NCBI GenBank assembly: GCA_025642065.1
Contig: JAODUP010000346.1
Coordinates: 266,501 to 330,500 of the forward strand
DNA: 64,000 nt
From: Paralvinella palmiformis
Taxonomy: Eukaryota; Annelida; Polychaeta; Terebellida; Alvinellidae
Direction: 5' to 3'
Shown here piece after piece: positions 1 through 11,422 of the stretch. The notes under the pieces were generated by a model that was given only the letters and a program-made list of their open reading frames with translations, was not told the origin of the DNA and searched no databases. Every line of letters starts with the position of its first letter. Positions within the stretch are counted from its first letter, which is position 1. The position numbers and the translations under genes are program-made.

Positions 1-135
1 GAGGAGTTGCTGAACTACAAGGCGAAAGGTAACTCATGATGCAAGGAGTTTGTAGAAGGGTGTCTTGCATACCTAGCTCTTACATTTCAATAAACCAATA
101 GGAAGGAGGTAAGCAAAAACTTTGCCTCTGCAGCA

Positions 136-1526
136 GTGAAATGTCAGCTTGGTGCAAAACGTGACACGGTTGAATTACGTGGTACCATGGATCGCTTTGG
201 ACATTTGCTATATCTCAGCACTCTGAGAAACACTGACATGGAAAATGTATTCTGCTATCCTGTCCCACTGTCTCTTGATAATGTTGATGACTCAGTGAAT
301 AAAACTGAGAAGTCAAAGCTGATGCACAAGCTCCAGTCTAGAGGTAATTGTAACACCCTTCCTGCAAGCATAGATGTTGTTTTGGTAGATACTGTATTTC
401 TGCTGCAAACCATGATTAATGTTGCCACAGTAGTCCCACGTATATTGAGTGAGATGTGCAAACCAGTTCATCTGGTATATGATACATATCTGACATAATC
501 CCAAAAGATGCTGAACACTAAAGACGTGAATTAGATGGTCCAGTGCTCTCCTCATTCCTTCAAGACTGGGCTATTTCAATTCCTGTATGATGAATGAGTT
601 AAGGGTGATAATACAGGGACATCGGCTGCACATGAATTGTACATGAGACTTAAAAGAGGGTGCTACAGTTTTGCTGTTGCAGGCAGTGAAGCCATTTGTA
701 CTGAACAGGATAGTTATGGCTGTAACCATGAAAAACAGATATGACATTGATATTTCATAAGGGTGACTTGTTAAGATTTCCAATTCGTGTGATCTGAGCA
801 TCTGCGTCCAATGCACTGATGTTTTTAATTTCCTGTTATATAATGTCTAACACGCAGCTGAAAAACCTAAGGTCTGGATGGACTCTGGGTTGTCCAGCAA
901 TAAAACGCGTCACTACATTAACATTACCCAGTTAGTAGATAACCATAGTCCATCATTACAGGTCTGCCAGAATTAAATGTATTCACGGGTACAGACGTAA
1001 CCACCTCCTTCATGAACAAAGGGAATATAAAGGCTTTGGAACTGATGATGAATTTTCATGTGTTTGCAGATGTGTTTGCACAAATTGAGGGAAATGCAAC
1101 CTGAGATTGATCATTTCATGAACCTTTTTGTATGGAATGGCCAAAATTACCAGAGTGAATGATGTATGATTTCCATTATTTCAACCTTAATTATATGCGC
1201 CGAAGAAGCACGATGATAAGATCAAGAGAATTAATCCGAGCTTCATGACACACTGCAGGGATGTTCTGATCAACAATGTTTGCCCAGTTGACTTCATAAC
1301 AACACTCTGGAAGACGACTCATACGAAAAATCCATCAATGTTGAAATCCGACGAATATGGATGGCATCTGGTAGATGGATCTTACGCCATCAACTGGTAC
1401 AATCGTCAGCAACTACCACAGCATATGCTCAACATCTGCCTAATGAAGAGAATCCTATCAGTGACAATGATGAAAAGTGCCACTGGGTATGACAGTGAAG
1501 ATTCAGATGATAATAAAGGATTTTAG
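136..1526 (+). pseudogene. Relic of a multicopy invertebrate gene family, C-terminal half
   Basis: Three separately open pieces on one strand read as one decayed protein. Residues from 136-498 include CYPVPLSLDNVDDSVNKTEK, followed by SIDVVLVDTVFLL. Residues from 961-1101 read GLPELNVFTGTDVTTSFMNK and then a lysine-rich start of a helix. Residues from 1245-1526 contain YGWHLVDGSYAINWY and an acidic tail (DSEDSDD). From memory, this order (P-V-P-x-S-L with an aspartate-rich beta strand, then LPxLxxFTGxD, then GWxLxDGxxxxxW) matches a large, uncharacterised protein family present in many copies in cnidarian and molluscan genomes. Stops and frame changes between the pieces show it is dead. The function of the family is unknown to me; its copy number suggests mobility. 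A short stretch upstream of 136 may also belong. The family call is recall, not a search result. Confidence 0.6.
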
Positions 1527-1530
1527 AGGA

Positions 1531-1827
1531 TATGGGAATTTCATTTCACTGTATATTTTTGTTTGTTTTTGTACATTTTCATGTGTCCTTGCTTACATGT
1601 ATTCCTATTTGGGTGTGTATTCTGTACGGTGTGTGATAATAATAATCAGGCCAAGTACTTAATTATTTATTTCATATATTTCCCACATAAAACAATTTCA
1701 AATTTGTACAAATGATGTACATTTATAATGTACATATTTCCTTGACCAGAATATTGATAGATTTAATTTGGGGTTATATCCTTATTTGCTGAGACACGAA
1801 CATAAAGTTGGCATAGGCAGAAAGCAA

Positions 1828-1910
<83 letters not shown>

Positions 1911-3433
1911 TAATCTTACATTCCAGTAATTATGATAATTATCTTCCACTAAGAACTGATACCTCTGTAAGAATCTTGTATTTCTAAAAGTCAACAGTTT
2001 CATGACGGCATCTTCATTGTAGATGTGTGCTGTGAGAGGAAACAGTAAAATATTTTTAAAGTTTTAAAGTTTTATTGAATATGATGTATCCCACAGCATT
2101 GTCTGTTGCACAATCAGGTTGTTCATTGAACATTTAGAGCTATTTGATTTACATGGGAAACAATAACAAAATTTACTGTTCTCAAAAAGTAATGACACAG
2201 TTCAGCCAAATATTTGAAAAATAGGAAATGCTTATTTTCATAAGAAATAGCCCCTCAATAATTTTCACCTACCGGAACTGCAACAATCCTCAAGCTTAAA
2301 ATCTTGGCGTAGAGACAGTCTAATGGTATCGAATGCTTTGCGAACACATAGATAAATAAACACATACATGCGCATTTATTTATATACAAGAAAAAGCCTC
2401 CTAATTACTCATTCGATATTGCAATAATTAATAGTAAAATTGGCTAAAGTAACCAATATTAAAAGTCGATAGAATACGATTTAATATCGACACAATGAAC
2501 TGCATTTTCAAAGGGTAGCATCCTTCGGAATTTTCAGTTGTTAAACATTAAATAATCACTGGTTATCTTCATCGTGACGTGTTTATCTAGATAGCCAGAT
2601 CGATTGAAAAGGAAAACAGCCAGTATTTTTTTCATTGACCTATAGCGATATTTACCCGTTGCTGAAGAGGCTGTTTTGTTGATATTGGCGGACGAATGTT
2701 TGTTTTGAGTTAGGACGTATAGCCTCGATGCCTTAACTTTCACTTTTATTATATCGTTTTTATTACCAGCCTATCCTAACTTCCCGCGATTTTTACACTG
2801 GTCACAAAAATGTTCTAATCCGACCTTCCCAAAAGGGAATTTCGTTTTAAAACGGAAAACGTTTCATCCATGTAGATCTATATGTTTAATGTAGGGAAAA
2901 GTCCCTAATGCGCATTCCCTCCCTCCCTAAAGCGTCCCACCCCTACCCTATCGGATTGAACCAGCACAATGCAGGCGTTGCGCTTATCACATTCGTTATT
3001 TGACTCATGCACAGAAACAATTATTACATTACCCACCTCCCTCGTGTCCCCAAAGCGCACTGTAGCAAAACCCATAAAGTAGGAGGTGCAGTTTAAGGAC
3101 ATCAGACGTCTTCGTGTATATTATAACTTAATTCACGGCGAATCCTTCAAAGACACCATAAAGACCTGGTGATGTTTATGTAATTTAACATTTAACAAAC
3201 AATTATCTGTAAATTATATTTGGATAACTCAGTAATTATAATTAAAATAATTATTACCATTGCAATAAAATAGGTTGCGTCTCGGTCAATGTTTTATGCG
3301 TTCGTAGTTTATTTCGTAATTTATTTTTAAAACGTACCCTACATAGCTTAATTTCAATTGCCATGGTGTGGTATTATCGTATTGCTGTGTTTTACAAAGG
3401 TTTTCTGTGAAGTTATCCATTCAAATCCATACA
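1531..3433. other. Gene-empty AT-rich stretch
   Basis: No supported gene. It holds a long AT microsatellite (1833-1910) and ordinary AT-rich sequence. Short open frames around 2534-2743 and 2905-3102 on the minus strand lack recognisable domains. Confidence 0.5.
1833..1910. repeat. (AT)n microsatellite
   Basis: About 75 bp of almost uninterrupted AT dinucleotide repeat, the longest pure AT run in the first 20 kb. Confidence 0.95.
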
Positions 3434-3625
3434 TGTTCTACAGGTTCGATCGCCAGGTCGGCAACTTCTAAGGAGATTTCTGTAGATCTTGGACACGGAC
3501 ATTGAATATATTATTGCCAACCACGCATTGGGTATGCAGCAAAGGTTCTATGGGTTAACACCTGCCGTATTCCAACAAATAACCTTCCAATTGGTCGAGT
3601 ACAAAGACGTTACATGACTACTACA
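3434..3625 (+). pseudogene. Possible pogo/Tigger-type transposase N-terminal fragment
   Basis: One frame reads ILDTDIEYIIANHALGMQQR followed by FYGLTPAVFQQITFQLVEY and a stop at about 3615. An upstream piece, GRQLLRRFL, lies in the same frame before an in-frame stop. The pattern of a GRxxxL start, an acidic helix, then RFYGLT and FQL resembles the N-terminal helix-turn-helix region of Tc5/pogo-like DDE transposases, in which a phrase like ESRFYGLT is common. No catalytic domain follows. Alternatively it is chance similarity in a short frame. The family assignment is from memory. Confidence 0.4.
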
Positions 3626-3635
3626 GATAGGCAGG

Positions 3636-3978
3636 CGACTGTTGTATGACTTGTTAAAATCCTTCGTTGTTTGAATAAAAGCGAGACTTTGTTGGAAACT
3701 TAATAATGCTCATTATGCTTCTGTCATTGTCAAACAAAATATATTTAGCCATTTAGCAGCCAGTTCTTAAATATATTTTTGAGCGATTATTGATACACAA
3801 ATGAGGTATTGCTCTTTGCGACTGTTGGATGACTTGTTAAAATCCTTCGTTGTTGGTGTCATAATGAGACCTTTTGGGAAACTTAATATTAATCGTTATA
3901 TTTCTGTCATTGTCAAACGAAATATATTTAGCAGCCATTGTAAAATCATTCAGAATGTAAAGTAAGGTATTGCTCTTT
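3636..3978. repeat. 183-bp tandem duplication
   Basis: The segment starting CGACTGTTGTATGACTTG at 3636 is repeated at 3819 (CGACTGTTGGATGACTTG). Both copies then share the sequence around ATCCTTCGTTGTT, the TCTGTCATTGTCAAAC block and the end GAGGTATTGCTCTTT/TAAGGTATTGCTCTTT. The second copy has deletions, so it ends at about 3978. Two diverged copies are seen. Confidence 0.85.
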
Positions 3979-5376
3979 AAATTTGTTTGGCTGGATGACT
4001 ATTTCCTCAGTCAATCTGATCCTATTTTAATATCCTGCGATAATTTTGAATCAATTGAACCAGTTATCTGAGTGTTGCTTGGATCATATTTGTATATAGT
4101 ACTCATCTTTGTTCACTGAGTTACCATTTCTTTACCTTTGAGCTGAACTTTGATTTAATTTTAGTTGTTATATATATATTTATATATGGGGTGTTTGAGG
4201 TTTTAGAAAAGAGGTTTCTAGTTCCACAAGGATATACTATTTATTTGTGAACTTTTGTAAAGCTATTTTGTAAAGGACTCTATCTAGGGTAAGTTTACTA
4301 TGATATTGTTAAATGTACTATATTCTTGATATATGAATATCGTTGGAAATGGTAGAAATAATTATGTTTGATATGTAACTTAATATAGTTGCCAGCTTTG
4401 AAATAAAGCAAGATAATTTTATATATCTTGCAGTGAATTAGTACATGCATCGTGTAATTATGATTTGTGAATTTCATGCTTTGGATTTATATCAGAGTCC
4501 TATTTTTTCCTGCTTTTGACTCCTGCTCTTGTGTGTTTGGTGAAAATTAACATAATAACAAAGCAGTAACAATCAATGTAATACATCAATTGAGTTGTTA
4601 TACTTTGTGAAATAGTAATTCACATAAAAGCTGTGATATTGGAAACTACTTTAAAAGTAGTAAGATAGCAGTTATCAGGTGATCTTGACTATATAAACTC
4701 CTTCCAAACTATTCAATACAAAAAACTCTTAATTCTTCGATTACTAAAGATGGCAACATTCTATTTATATCCATTACTGGCTCTGAGGCATACGATTAGC
4801 AGTTAGTTTCATTTTTGGTTTCTATTTTGTTTTTAGCGTTTTATTGCCTCACACCATCTGAGGTTGTTCAAGCTGTTTATGGCAAAAATCTTGTGGAATT
4901 GGAAATCTTTTAATTTCGTTATAAGGTTTATCGATTTATCCAAGCATCAAATCAAGGTCTGTACCTAACAACCAACGTGTGGGCGAAAATAGATTAAAAT
5001 TAAGATAATACTCAGATGGACAATGGGGTGTAATGTTTTCCTGTTTTCATTTTCGCAAGTTTACTGAAGTCAGAATTATAATGTTAAACTGTGTTCTTAG
5101 AATTACACGACTATATAGTCAATCAACTAGATAGAACAGACGTAGCGTTTTACTACCAAGTTTTGTGTATTCAAACGGAGGTTCATTTTACTGTACACAG
5201 TACAGTGATATGTCATTAAGTCGGCGACGCCCTTCATATTGTGAAATCTGTTTGTAATTTCTTCTGCGTTGTTTATAACAATATAAAAAGCTCGTAACAG
5301 CTATGTTTAACTGTTATTAAATGACAGATAACTTGAAGGCAAAATAAAATTTAGTCATAAAACGATGCTAATATAT
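3979..5376. other. Gene-empty AT-rich stretch
   Basis: No supported gene or named repeat. The sequence is strongly AT-rich with short AT runs. Confidence 0.45.
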
Positions 5377-5732
5377 TTAGAGGAGAGGTGGGGAGGTTCG
5401 ACCACATTATACTTCAATGGTTTGATTTTAGCATACGCGATACAGTAATCGGCAAGAAGTACTTTTCTGTCGGGCCCTTAATCTTTAATGTTCCTAATAA
5501 GGCAATGATCACGTGATTTGTGACCCAATTCAATGTCGTAAACGTTATTTACATAAGCAAAGTGGCGGGAGGGGCAGTTCGACCACAGTGCGGGGACGAT
5601 CGACCACACGTGGAGATAATCGACCAATTTTGTTTGCTATGTGGACAATTTTTTCAACTCAAATTTGCTGTTTCTTATTATTCTTAATCTTTCAGTATTC
5701 ACTTTTTGTTTCTTTTCATGATTCACATATCA

Positions 5733-5734
<2 letters not shown>

Positions 5735-5771
<37 letters not shown>
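5735..5771. repeat. (AT)n microsatellite
   Basis: Run of AT dinucleotides inside the inverted-terminus element. Confidence 0.95.
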
Positions 5772-5772
<1 letters not shown>

Positions 5773-5852
5773 TTATAAATTCATGCATTTACAAAAGACG
5801 TAAAATTTTATTATATCTATAACATCATTTACAATATTTAACTTGGTACATC

Positions 5853-6045
5853 GATGATGATGATGATGATTGATCTTTTACGGCCACTTTTGTGCACATA
5901 GTAGGCTAAATAGGCCGAGCGACTCCAGAAGGTTATGAAGCGAAGTCTAAGTTGAAACACCCTTCAGATATACCCACGCCGAGATTCGAATACAGGTAGT
6001 AGTGATTTGTGTCCAACGCACTACCAACTAGACCACGGAGGCGCC
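5853..6045 (-). mobile_element. tRNA-derived SINE (family 1), minus copy
   Basis: Read on the minus strand it starts GGCGCCTCCGTGGTCTAG (tRNA A-box region), has a B-box-like TTCGAATCTCGGCGTGGG, then a body with TCGCTCGGCC, AAAGTGGCCGTAAAA and an (ATC)n tail. At least seven more copies with the same order lie in this window (9469, 28152, 30035, 35725, 38692, 56650 and partial ones). It is nested inside the 5377-6852 element, so it inserted later. Confidence 0.9.
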
Positions 6046-6862
6046 CCTTCATCATTTCATAAAACTGATAAATCTTCATTTCAGCTCGTCCACAATTTGA
6101 TTAATTTATTTGCAATAAATGAAGACCCATATTTACAGTATATCATAATATTACTATTTCATTTGTACAAAGAAAACAAAATATGTACAGCTAACTAACA
6201 ACAAGTCAGAGAAAAGTCTACCAGAATACTGGGTTTTGCGTCTGATGTAATTAGGCTATAAAACGTCACATAATCGTCACATGATTCAGAAGGCTGTACC
6301 CAGAGAAAATGATCGGACTAACAGTTTATGTAAATTAGAAATACGTCACATGATCTTTATCTGACGACCCATTTAGGATAGTGAAACAGAAATTATAGTC
6401 TGCAAAGAGCGAATCGACAAAATAGAGGGGTGGATGGACCACTTTTGTTTCCCTTGTTATTTCAAAATTTATTGACGTAAGCTTACATAAAAGGTACATT
6501 TTATTTCTACATACATTAATTGTTCGAAAGGATACTACACAGAAAGCTAATGAAGATCAAACACAGTGAAAATCTAACACAAACTGAATGGCGTGAATGT
6601 TGCTTACAGACTTTTGAAATTTTCACACCTAGTGGCAAAAGTTCGAATTTTGACACCCCCGCTTTCAGTCGCTAATTGTTTTTTGATAGTGTATTGTCTT
6701 ATTGTTGCAAATGTTTCAAAGTAAACATAAAACAATTAATCAGTGATAATTCTGTCACAACCTAAAACTATTAAGTGTAATAAATAAAGAATAGGGTTTT
6801 AATGTTGTGGTCGATTCTCCCCACCTGGTCGAACCTCCCCACCTCTCCCTAATTATTATTAC

Positions 6863-7385
6863 CTGTATCCAATCTGAGGTTTTCAAGTGAAATAGCCATA
6901 TCTTTCTTCTCAGTACGATACTCGCAAGAAATTCGTTTTATATTCGTTATTTCCAACAACGTATCTTCAGCTCGCTGTGACAACCTTGCATCTTCAAAAT
7001 CTGTTCTAATTTCGATAAATCGTTCAGCCAATTGATCAAGTTTCTGTTGAAAGCACCCATTTTGATTCGCTCGCTCTTCCTCTAATTTGGCAATATCCGA
7101 CTTCAGGCTCTTAACAACTTTACTACTTTGTTCCATGGACTGTTGTAGATAATTTAACTGACGCTGACTTTCGATTACCTTATTTTCGGCCACTTGTAAG
7201 GTGGCGTTCATTTTACAGTTCACTTCTTTAGTTTGGCTCAGCTTCGTTTTCAGTGCGTCCAGCACCCTTTCTCCGTCTGTTCGCTTTCGCCTCAGTGCTG
7301 TGAGCTTCTGCTCTAGAAAAGATTTTTCTTTTTGTAATGAATTACTCGTGTTAATAACAATTTCTGCTTTGAAATCTACCGACAT
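6863..7385 (-). CDS. First coding exon of an unrecognised coiled-coil protein
   Basis: The minus strand is open for about 174 codons from an ATG at 7385 (context CACAATGTC, A at -3) to a GT donor at 6862-6861, after which a stop arrives within five codons. The frame is open for another ten codons upstream of this ATG but without a further ATG, and a stop lies just before that. The product is highly charged and rich in Glu, Lys, Gln and Leu, without proline in the central part, with heptad-like spacing from residue 15 to the end (for example KSFLEQKLTALRRKR and KLEEERANQNGCFQQKLDQL). This predicts a long parallel coiled coil. The exon ends in phase 1, so at least one more exon is needed downstream on the minus strand; I could not identify it. 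Such exons occur in kinetochore, centrosomal, ciliary and synaptonemal proteins; none is singled out. Confidence 0.6.
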
Positions 7386-7739
7386 TGTGTCACGACTACT
7401 GGACGCCAAAGACAATTGTTAATCCGTCAAGCAGACGATAACATAAATGGATGACAGAGGCCAAAACGAGACGAAATTTCACCATTCATTATTACATACG
7501 TATTTACTTTGAGTAGGTCGGAACATGAAAATAAAGGCAATACATGTACTGTATTCTACAAACAATAGGTCTATGTAAACATCACCTTGATAGTTACATA
7601 ATTTATATGACAACGCTTCCTTTATTCACATGATTAGAATTGTAAACACATGCGAAATTTGACAAAAGCATACAAAATTGGCATACAAATAGCTTAACAT
7701 GTGTAGATTCATATGACATATAAGCCTAGGTTATGTACC

Positions 7740-7900
7740 CATCACCATGGTACCTGGCCGCCATCTTGAATTTTAAAATGGCCGCTCTCAAAATGTGAGA
7801 TTCGTCATATCTCGGCTACTAAGCAATGTAGAAACATGATGTTGATGTCTAACATAACATTTTCAGGGTCATGAAATCCATTTATACGATAATCAACATG
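7740..7900. repeat. Opposed YY1-like motifs in a repeat-like segment
   Basis: GGCCGCCATCTTGAATTTT at about 7756 is followed by AAAATGGCCGC, giving two facing CCAT/ATGG cores around an AT-rich centre. The left core matches the YY1 consensus AAGATGGCGGC read on the minus strand. It lies about 370 bp upstream of the coiled-coil exon start, so it could be promoter sequence for that minus-strand gene or part of a dispersed element. Confidence 0.35.
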
Positions 7901-7907
7901 CTCAGAT

Positions 7908-8380
7908 TATTATTATATTGCATCATCTGAATCACCAGCAAATACCTATAATTGCTCCTGGTCAACCACATTATGCTGTTGCAAAACAAGTCCAGTGGTT
8001 CCGGCCGAAACTCATACCGAAGACAAATATATTATAATGATGGGTGGCCTGCATATAGAAATGAACCTCCTGAACTTGCTTGATAATTGCCTGCAGGGAG
8101 TGCCTGGACCGCAGCCCTGGTGCAAGCAAACATTACCACATCGGGCTGCGCTGATTCAATACTAGCTGGATCGCACGTCTTACTTATTATTATTTCAAGG
8201 AATAAAATTAAAATGCTATGTGGGAATAGGGTTGCTGACTTTGATGTCAAGCAAGTAATTCACCAGTGGAACGTACACCACAACAGATGGCCAATCTTCA
8301 AGGAGGCACATATGCGAAGGGCTATGCCTGACACCCAGGCAGTAGAAGAGGGTTTGGAACAGGGCCAGAAAAATCAGTAG
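7908..8380 (+). pseudogene. Relic of the same multicopy family, N-terminal half
   Basis: Three frames join into one decayed protein. The first reads GQPHYAVAKQVQW, the second EDKYIIMMGGLHIEMNLLNL and the third AWTAALVQANITTSGCADSI followed by LAGSHV. Frame changes occur near 8016 and 8098. From memory, the phrase order DQPLYALAKxxQW, then EDKxxxMxGGLHIEMA, then GWTxALxxAxxxxxGxADSFLKxSHV is the conserved N-terminal half of the same uncharacterised invertebrate family whose C-terminal half lies at 136-1526. The last open piece (8180-8380) continues with QWNVHHNRWPIFKEAHM and is poorly conserved. The two relics lie on the same strand in reversed order, so they are separate insertions, not one split gene. 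Confidence 0.65.
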
Positions 8381-9468
8381 CCCGGACGCCCGGGACGTGT
8401 AGATTTTGTCTAGTGAGTAGTCTAAAACACTAACCAGACCGGGCTATTGCCATTTTGAAGAAAGATATGCGGTAGTTGTATTGATAATAGGAAAGTTACT
8501 TTTATATGTATTGCCACATAAGTCACCGCAGATACATTGTTATTGTAGGTGAAGTTTAGTTAATAAAAAAGGCAAGATATACGGCAAAACCAGATGTTGT
8601 TCATATAATAATACAGTAGTCTCAAGTTCGTTTTATGTAGAATGATTTTCCGCTGTTTAGGAGCTCTTTGCGGCGGAAAAACTATCATAGTTTATAACAC
8701 CCGCGCCGATACCTCACGAACCGTCGCTAGAAAGCACTGTTACCGATTGTAGGCGGGATTTTGGGAGATTTTCATGAGAAAATGGGTCATGATAAATGAC
8801 AAATATTTATCATTCGATAGTTTCCTGATCTGAAATAATGCCACAATCTACTGCTGTAACCATTTCAGACGTCATATTTATAAATATTTACTGAATATAA
8901 GAACAATGCTTGAAGAATGGGAGAGAGTTTGGTGAGATCGTGATCTTTGCTGGTAAACGTCAATTTTGCATTATGATGGTCACATGACTCAAATACTCTC
9001 TCGTGAATGGCCAGTTATCTTTTTTACAGTAAATAAAAGCACCCGGTCTTGTTAGTATGGTGGATTTATCTGTCCCTTTCCTGCTTGTTGTTTGATCACT
9101 GTGTTTTTTCCTTCATTTTATGTTAATATTATGATACAGATGTGGATTTCATATATCATATTAACTGTTTTCATACTTCGTTGAAGGAATTATATGCAGT
9201 TCTTGGTAACTTAATTGTATTTCTTCCTTGATCCTCTGTGTATGAATTATTACTGTCTTTGTTTGATATGTTGCGCTTTATTTTATATTTAAACAACAGT
9301 GGACTTCTCTTATCATCTCAACAGCCACAAGAAGAAAATTCCTGGACAGATTGTAGACATCACCAATAATTTATTACTGGATTAATTATGAAATGTTGAT
9401 TATTATATACTTGTATTGTGTTAGAGTGTGGATCAATAAAACCACAAACGCATAATTATTATCCTTTT
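8381..9468. other. Gene-empty stretch with an imperfect hairpin
   Basis: No gene is supported. A GC-richer patch at 8640-8790 contains TTTTCCGC and GCGGAAAA facing each other (8647-8680), which could form a hairpin. Confidence 0.35.
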
Positions 9469-9642
9469 TGCCACCGTGGTCTAATTGGTAGTGCATCTGA
9501 ACACAGATCACTACTACTTGAGTTCGAATCTCAGCATGGACATAGTTTCATCTTTGACTTCGCTTCATTACCCTTGGAGGTGGCTCGGCCCATTTGGCCT
9601 ACACAAAATGTGCACAAAAGTGGCCGTAAAACAACAATCATA
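9469..9642 (+). mobile_element. tRNA-derived SINE (family 1), plus copy
   Basis: Starts GCCACCGTGGTCTAATTGG, has the B-box-like GTTCGAATCTCAGC at 9522, then the shared body (CATCTTTGACTTCGCTTC, GGCTCGGCCCATTTGGCC, AAAGTGGCCGTAAAAC). The pyrimidine-rich end is diverged. No clean target duplication was seen. Confidence 0.85.
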
Positions 9643-10255
9643 CACAAATTTACGATCTGGTGTTCTCCGTCGATTCTAGAACAGTTTTGTTCTGACTAGC
9701 AAAACAAATTATCGTTTTAATAGCTAGTACATTTTTGTTGAGCTAGTAAGAAATGTGTTGGGCTAGTAAGAAATTTGGTAAATGTATTCAACACCAGAAT
9801 TAAGTAAACTGAATACTCAAAGCCATTTCCACGTATAACTGCTATTTACACTAAGATATTTTTCAAGAACTTTTATTGTCACAAACATGTCACATTAAAA
9901 CATACTAGCTAGATTGAAGCATCCAAACAACAGTGAACAGCAAAATACACATATCTGGATCAGGCCATGTTCTTGCTGTTTTCCGATATACCCGTCAAGA
10001 ATGGCATTGTGACTGATGATATCTTTAAGCAACAAAGCCAAGAAGATCGAGTTGCACATTACTGACTTCTCCAACTCAAATGGCTGGCTACAACGCTCCA
10101 AGGCAGGCTTTTTGTTGTTGTTGTTGTATTGTTAATGGATTTATCCTGACCTTTTGTCTGCTTGTAAACTTATGTTTATCTACTACTGTATCATGAAACA
10201 ACAAGTAAAATTGAAAAATAATATTAGTTAATGACAAGGAAGCTGCTCAAGGGTC

Positions 10256-11000
10256 AATAATAGAGCCACAATATATTTTCCAGTGATGAGATATGCCATT
10301 AGGTATAGATAATGATGTGCAAATTTATAAATATGCAGATGATAATACTTTGGTGTGTACCGGATATAGTTATGTTTCAGTAAAAGAAAAACTATTACAT
10401 AATGTAAACGATACCATTTCCTTGTTTTAAGTCAATCATATGAAGGTAAATAGTTATTATCGGGGACAACGTGCTTATACTTGAAAACAATGTTAAAATA
10501 TTATAATTACATTTAGCTAATAAATTAAATTTTAATAAATATGTATCCAAGCTTTGTACCAACTCCCGTCAGCATTTTCTATCTGGATTAAGTAGAGTTC
10601 TTAATGAAGCTAACAAAATTTTGCTGTACAGTAATTTTGTAGAATGCTATTTCAACAGTTATTGTATCATATGGCACTTTTGCTTTAATACTAATACATA
10701 TAAGCTTGAAAAAGTTCAAAAAGGCCATGAGATTCATCATTTAAAATTTTAAAAGTTCTTATGGTAAATTGTTGGATAATTGCAATAAATGATCACTCTA
10801 TTTATCAAGAATTTATTAGTTTATTTAAATGTTATATAAAATTGTTAATACGTTTTGTCCACATTAATTGGGTGATTGTATCGAATCAAGGAACACAAGT
10901 TTTAGCCTTAGATATGAAAGTAATGTGGGGCCTTTTTATTGCAATAACAAACCAAACTAAATTTAAAAAGAAAAATACATTGAACGGGTTTTAAAATGTT
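10256..11000 (+). pseudogene. Non-LTR retrotransposon reverse transcriptase relic
   Basis: The frame at 10305-10430 reads MPLGIDNDVQIYKYADDNTL, with the catalytic YADD motif of reverse transcriptase at 10332-10343. An upstream QGSIIEPQYIF resembles the usual QGSxLGPxLF lead-in to that motif. Further on, at about 10615-10720, NKILLYSNFVECYFNSYCII and YKLEKVQK resemble the thumb/C-terminal region of jockey/CR1-like elements. Stops and frameshifts throughout show it is dead. The short open frame at 10761-10994 lies within the same debris. Confidence 0.7.
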
Positions 11001-11158
11001 TTACCGAAATGGGCTCCTAATTGCCAATTTGGTTTCTGTGTCAAATGCTATATTTTTAACATGAATTTGTTTATACTGTGTTATTAAGTCCCTCTTTACA
11101 ATGCCAAATATATTTGGTCCCAAATCTGGTGTTCTGAAGAAGGTGTCTGGAATGCGTA

Positions 11159-11160
<2 letters not shown>

Positions 11161-11190
<30 letters not shown>
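11161..11190. repeat. (ATCT)n microsatellite
   Basis: Seven to eight tandem ATCT units. Confidence 0.95.
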
Positions 11191-11379
11191 TTATATGTAT
11201 ATATCCGAGGAGTCATTCTTTTAGGGGAAATGTCATACAAACAGAGATATGAATCGGATTCGATGCCCAAACTGGTGATTTTCTGCGCAGTGCTCTCTAA
11301 TTGCTGAGCTATTTGACTTCAGTGCTTAGAAGGAAGATATCCAATTAAATTCAATCAATTTATTTCAGAATATAAAATT

Positions 11380-11380
<1 letters not shown>

Positions 11381-11419
<39 letters not shown>
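11381..11419. repeat. (AT)n microsatellite
   Basis: AT dinucleotide run of about 38 bp. Confidence 0.95.

Positions 11420-11422
<3 letters not shown>

Larger units (their letters stand above)
5377..6852. mobile_element. Non-autonomous element with about 28-bp terminal inverted repeats
   Basis: The left end at 5377 reads TTAGAGG followed by AGAGGTGGGGAGGTTCGACC. The right end at 6852, read on the minus strand, starts TTAGGG and continues into the same 20 bases, with a one-base length difference. Subterminal copies of a TTCGACCA/ATCGACCA motif occur at about 5577-5625 and 6804-6835. The interior encodes no transposase I can recognise and contains a SINE at 5853-6045 and an AT microsatellite. 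These features suggest a MITE-like DNA transposon of 1,476 bp. No clean target duplication could be fixed because both flanks are AT-rich. Superfamily unknown. Confidence 0.6.

Noticed and set aside
9469..9542. Functional tRNA genes at SINE heads
   Set aside because: A and B boxes are present, but every head is followed by the same SINE body and cannot fold a complete acceptor stem.
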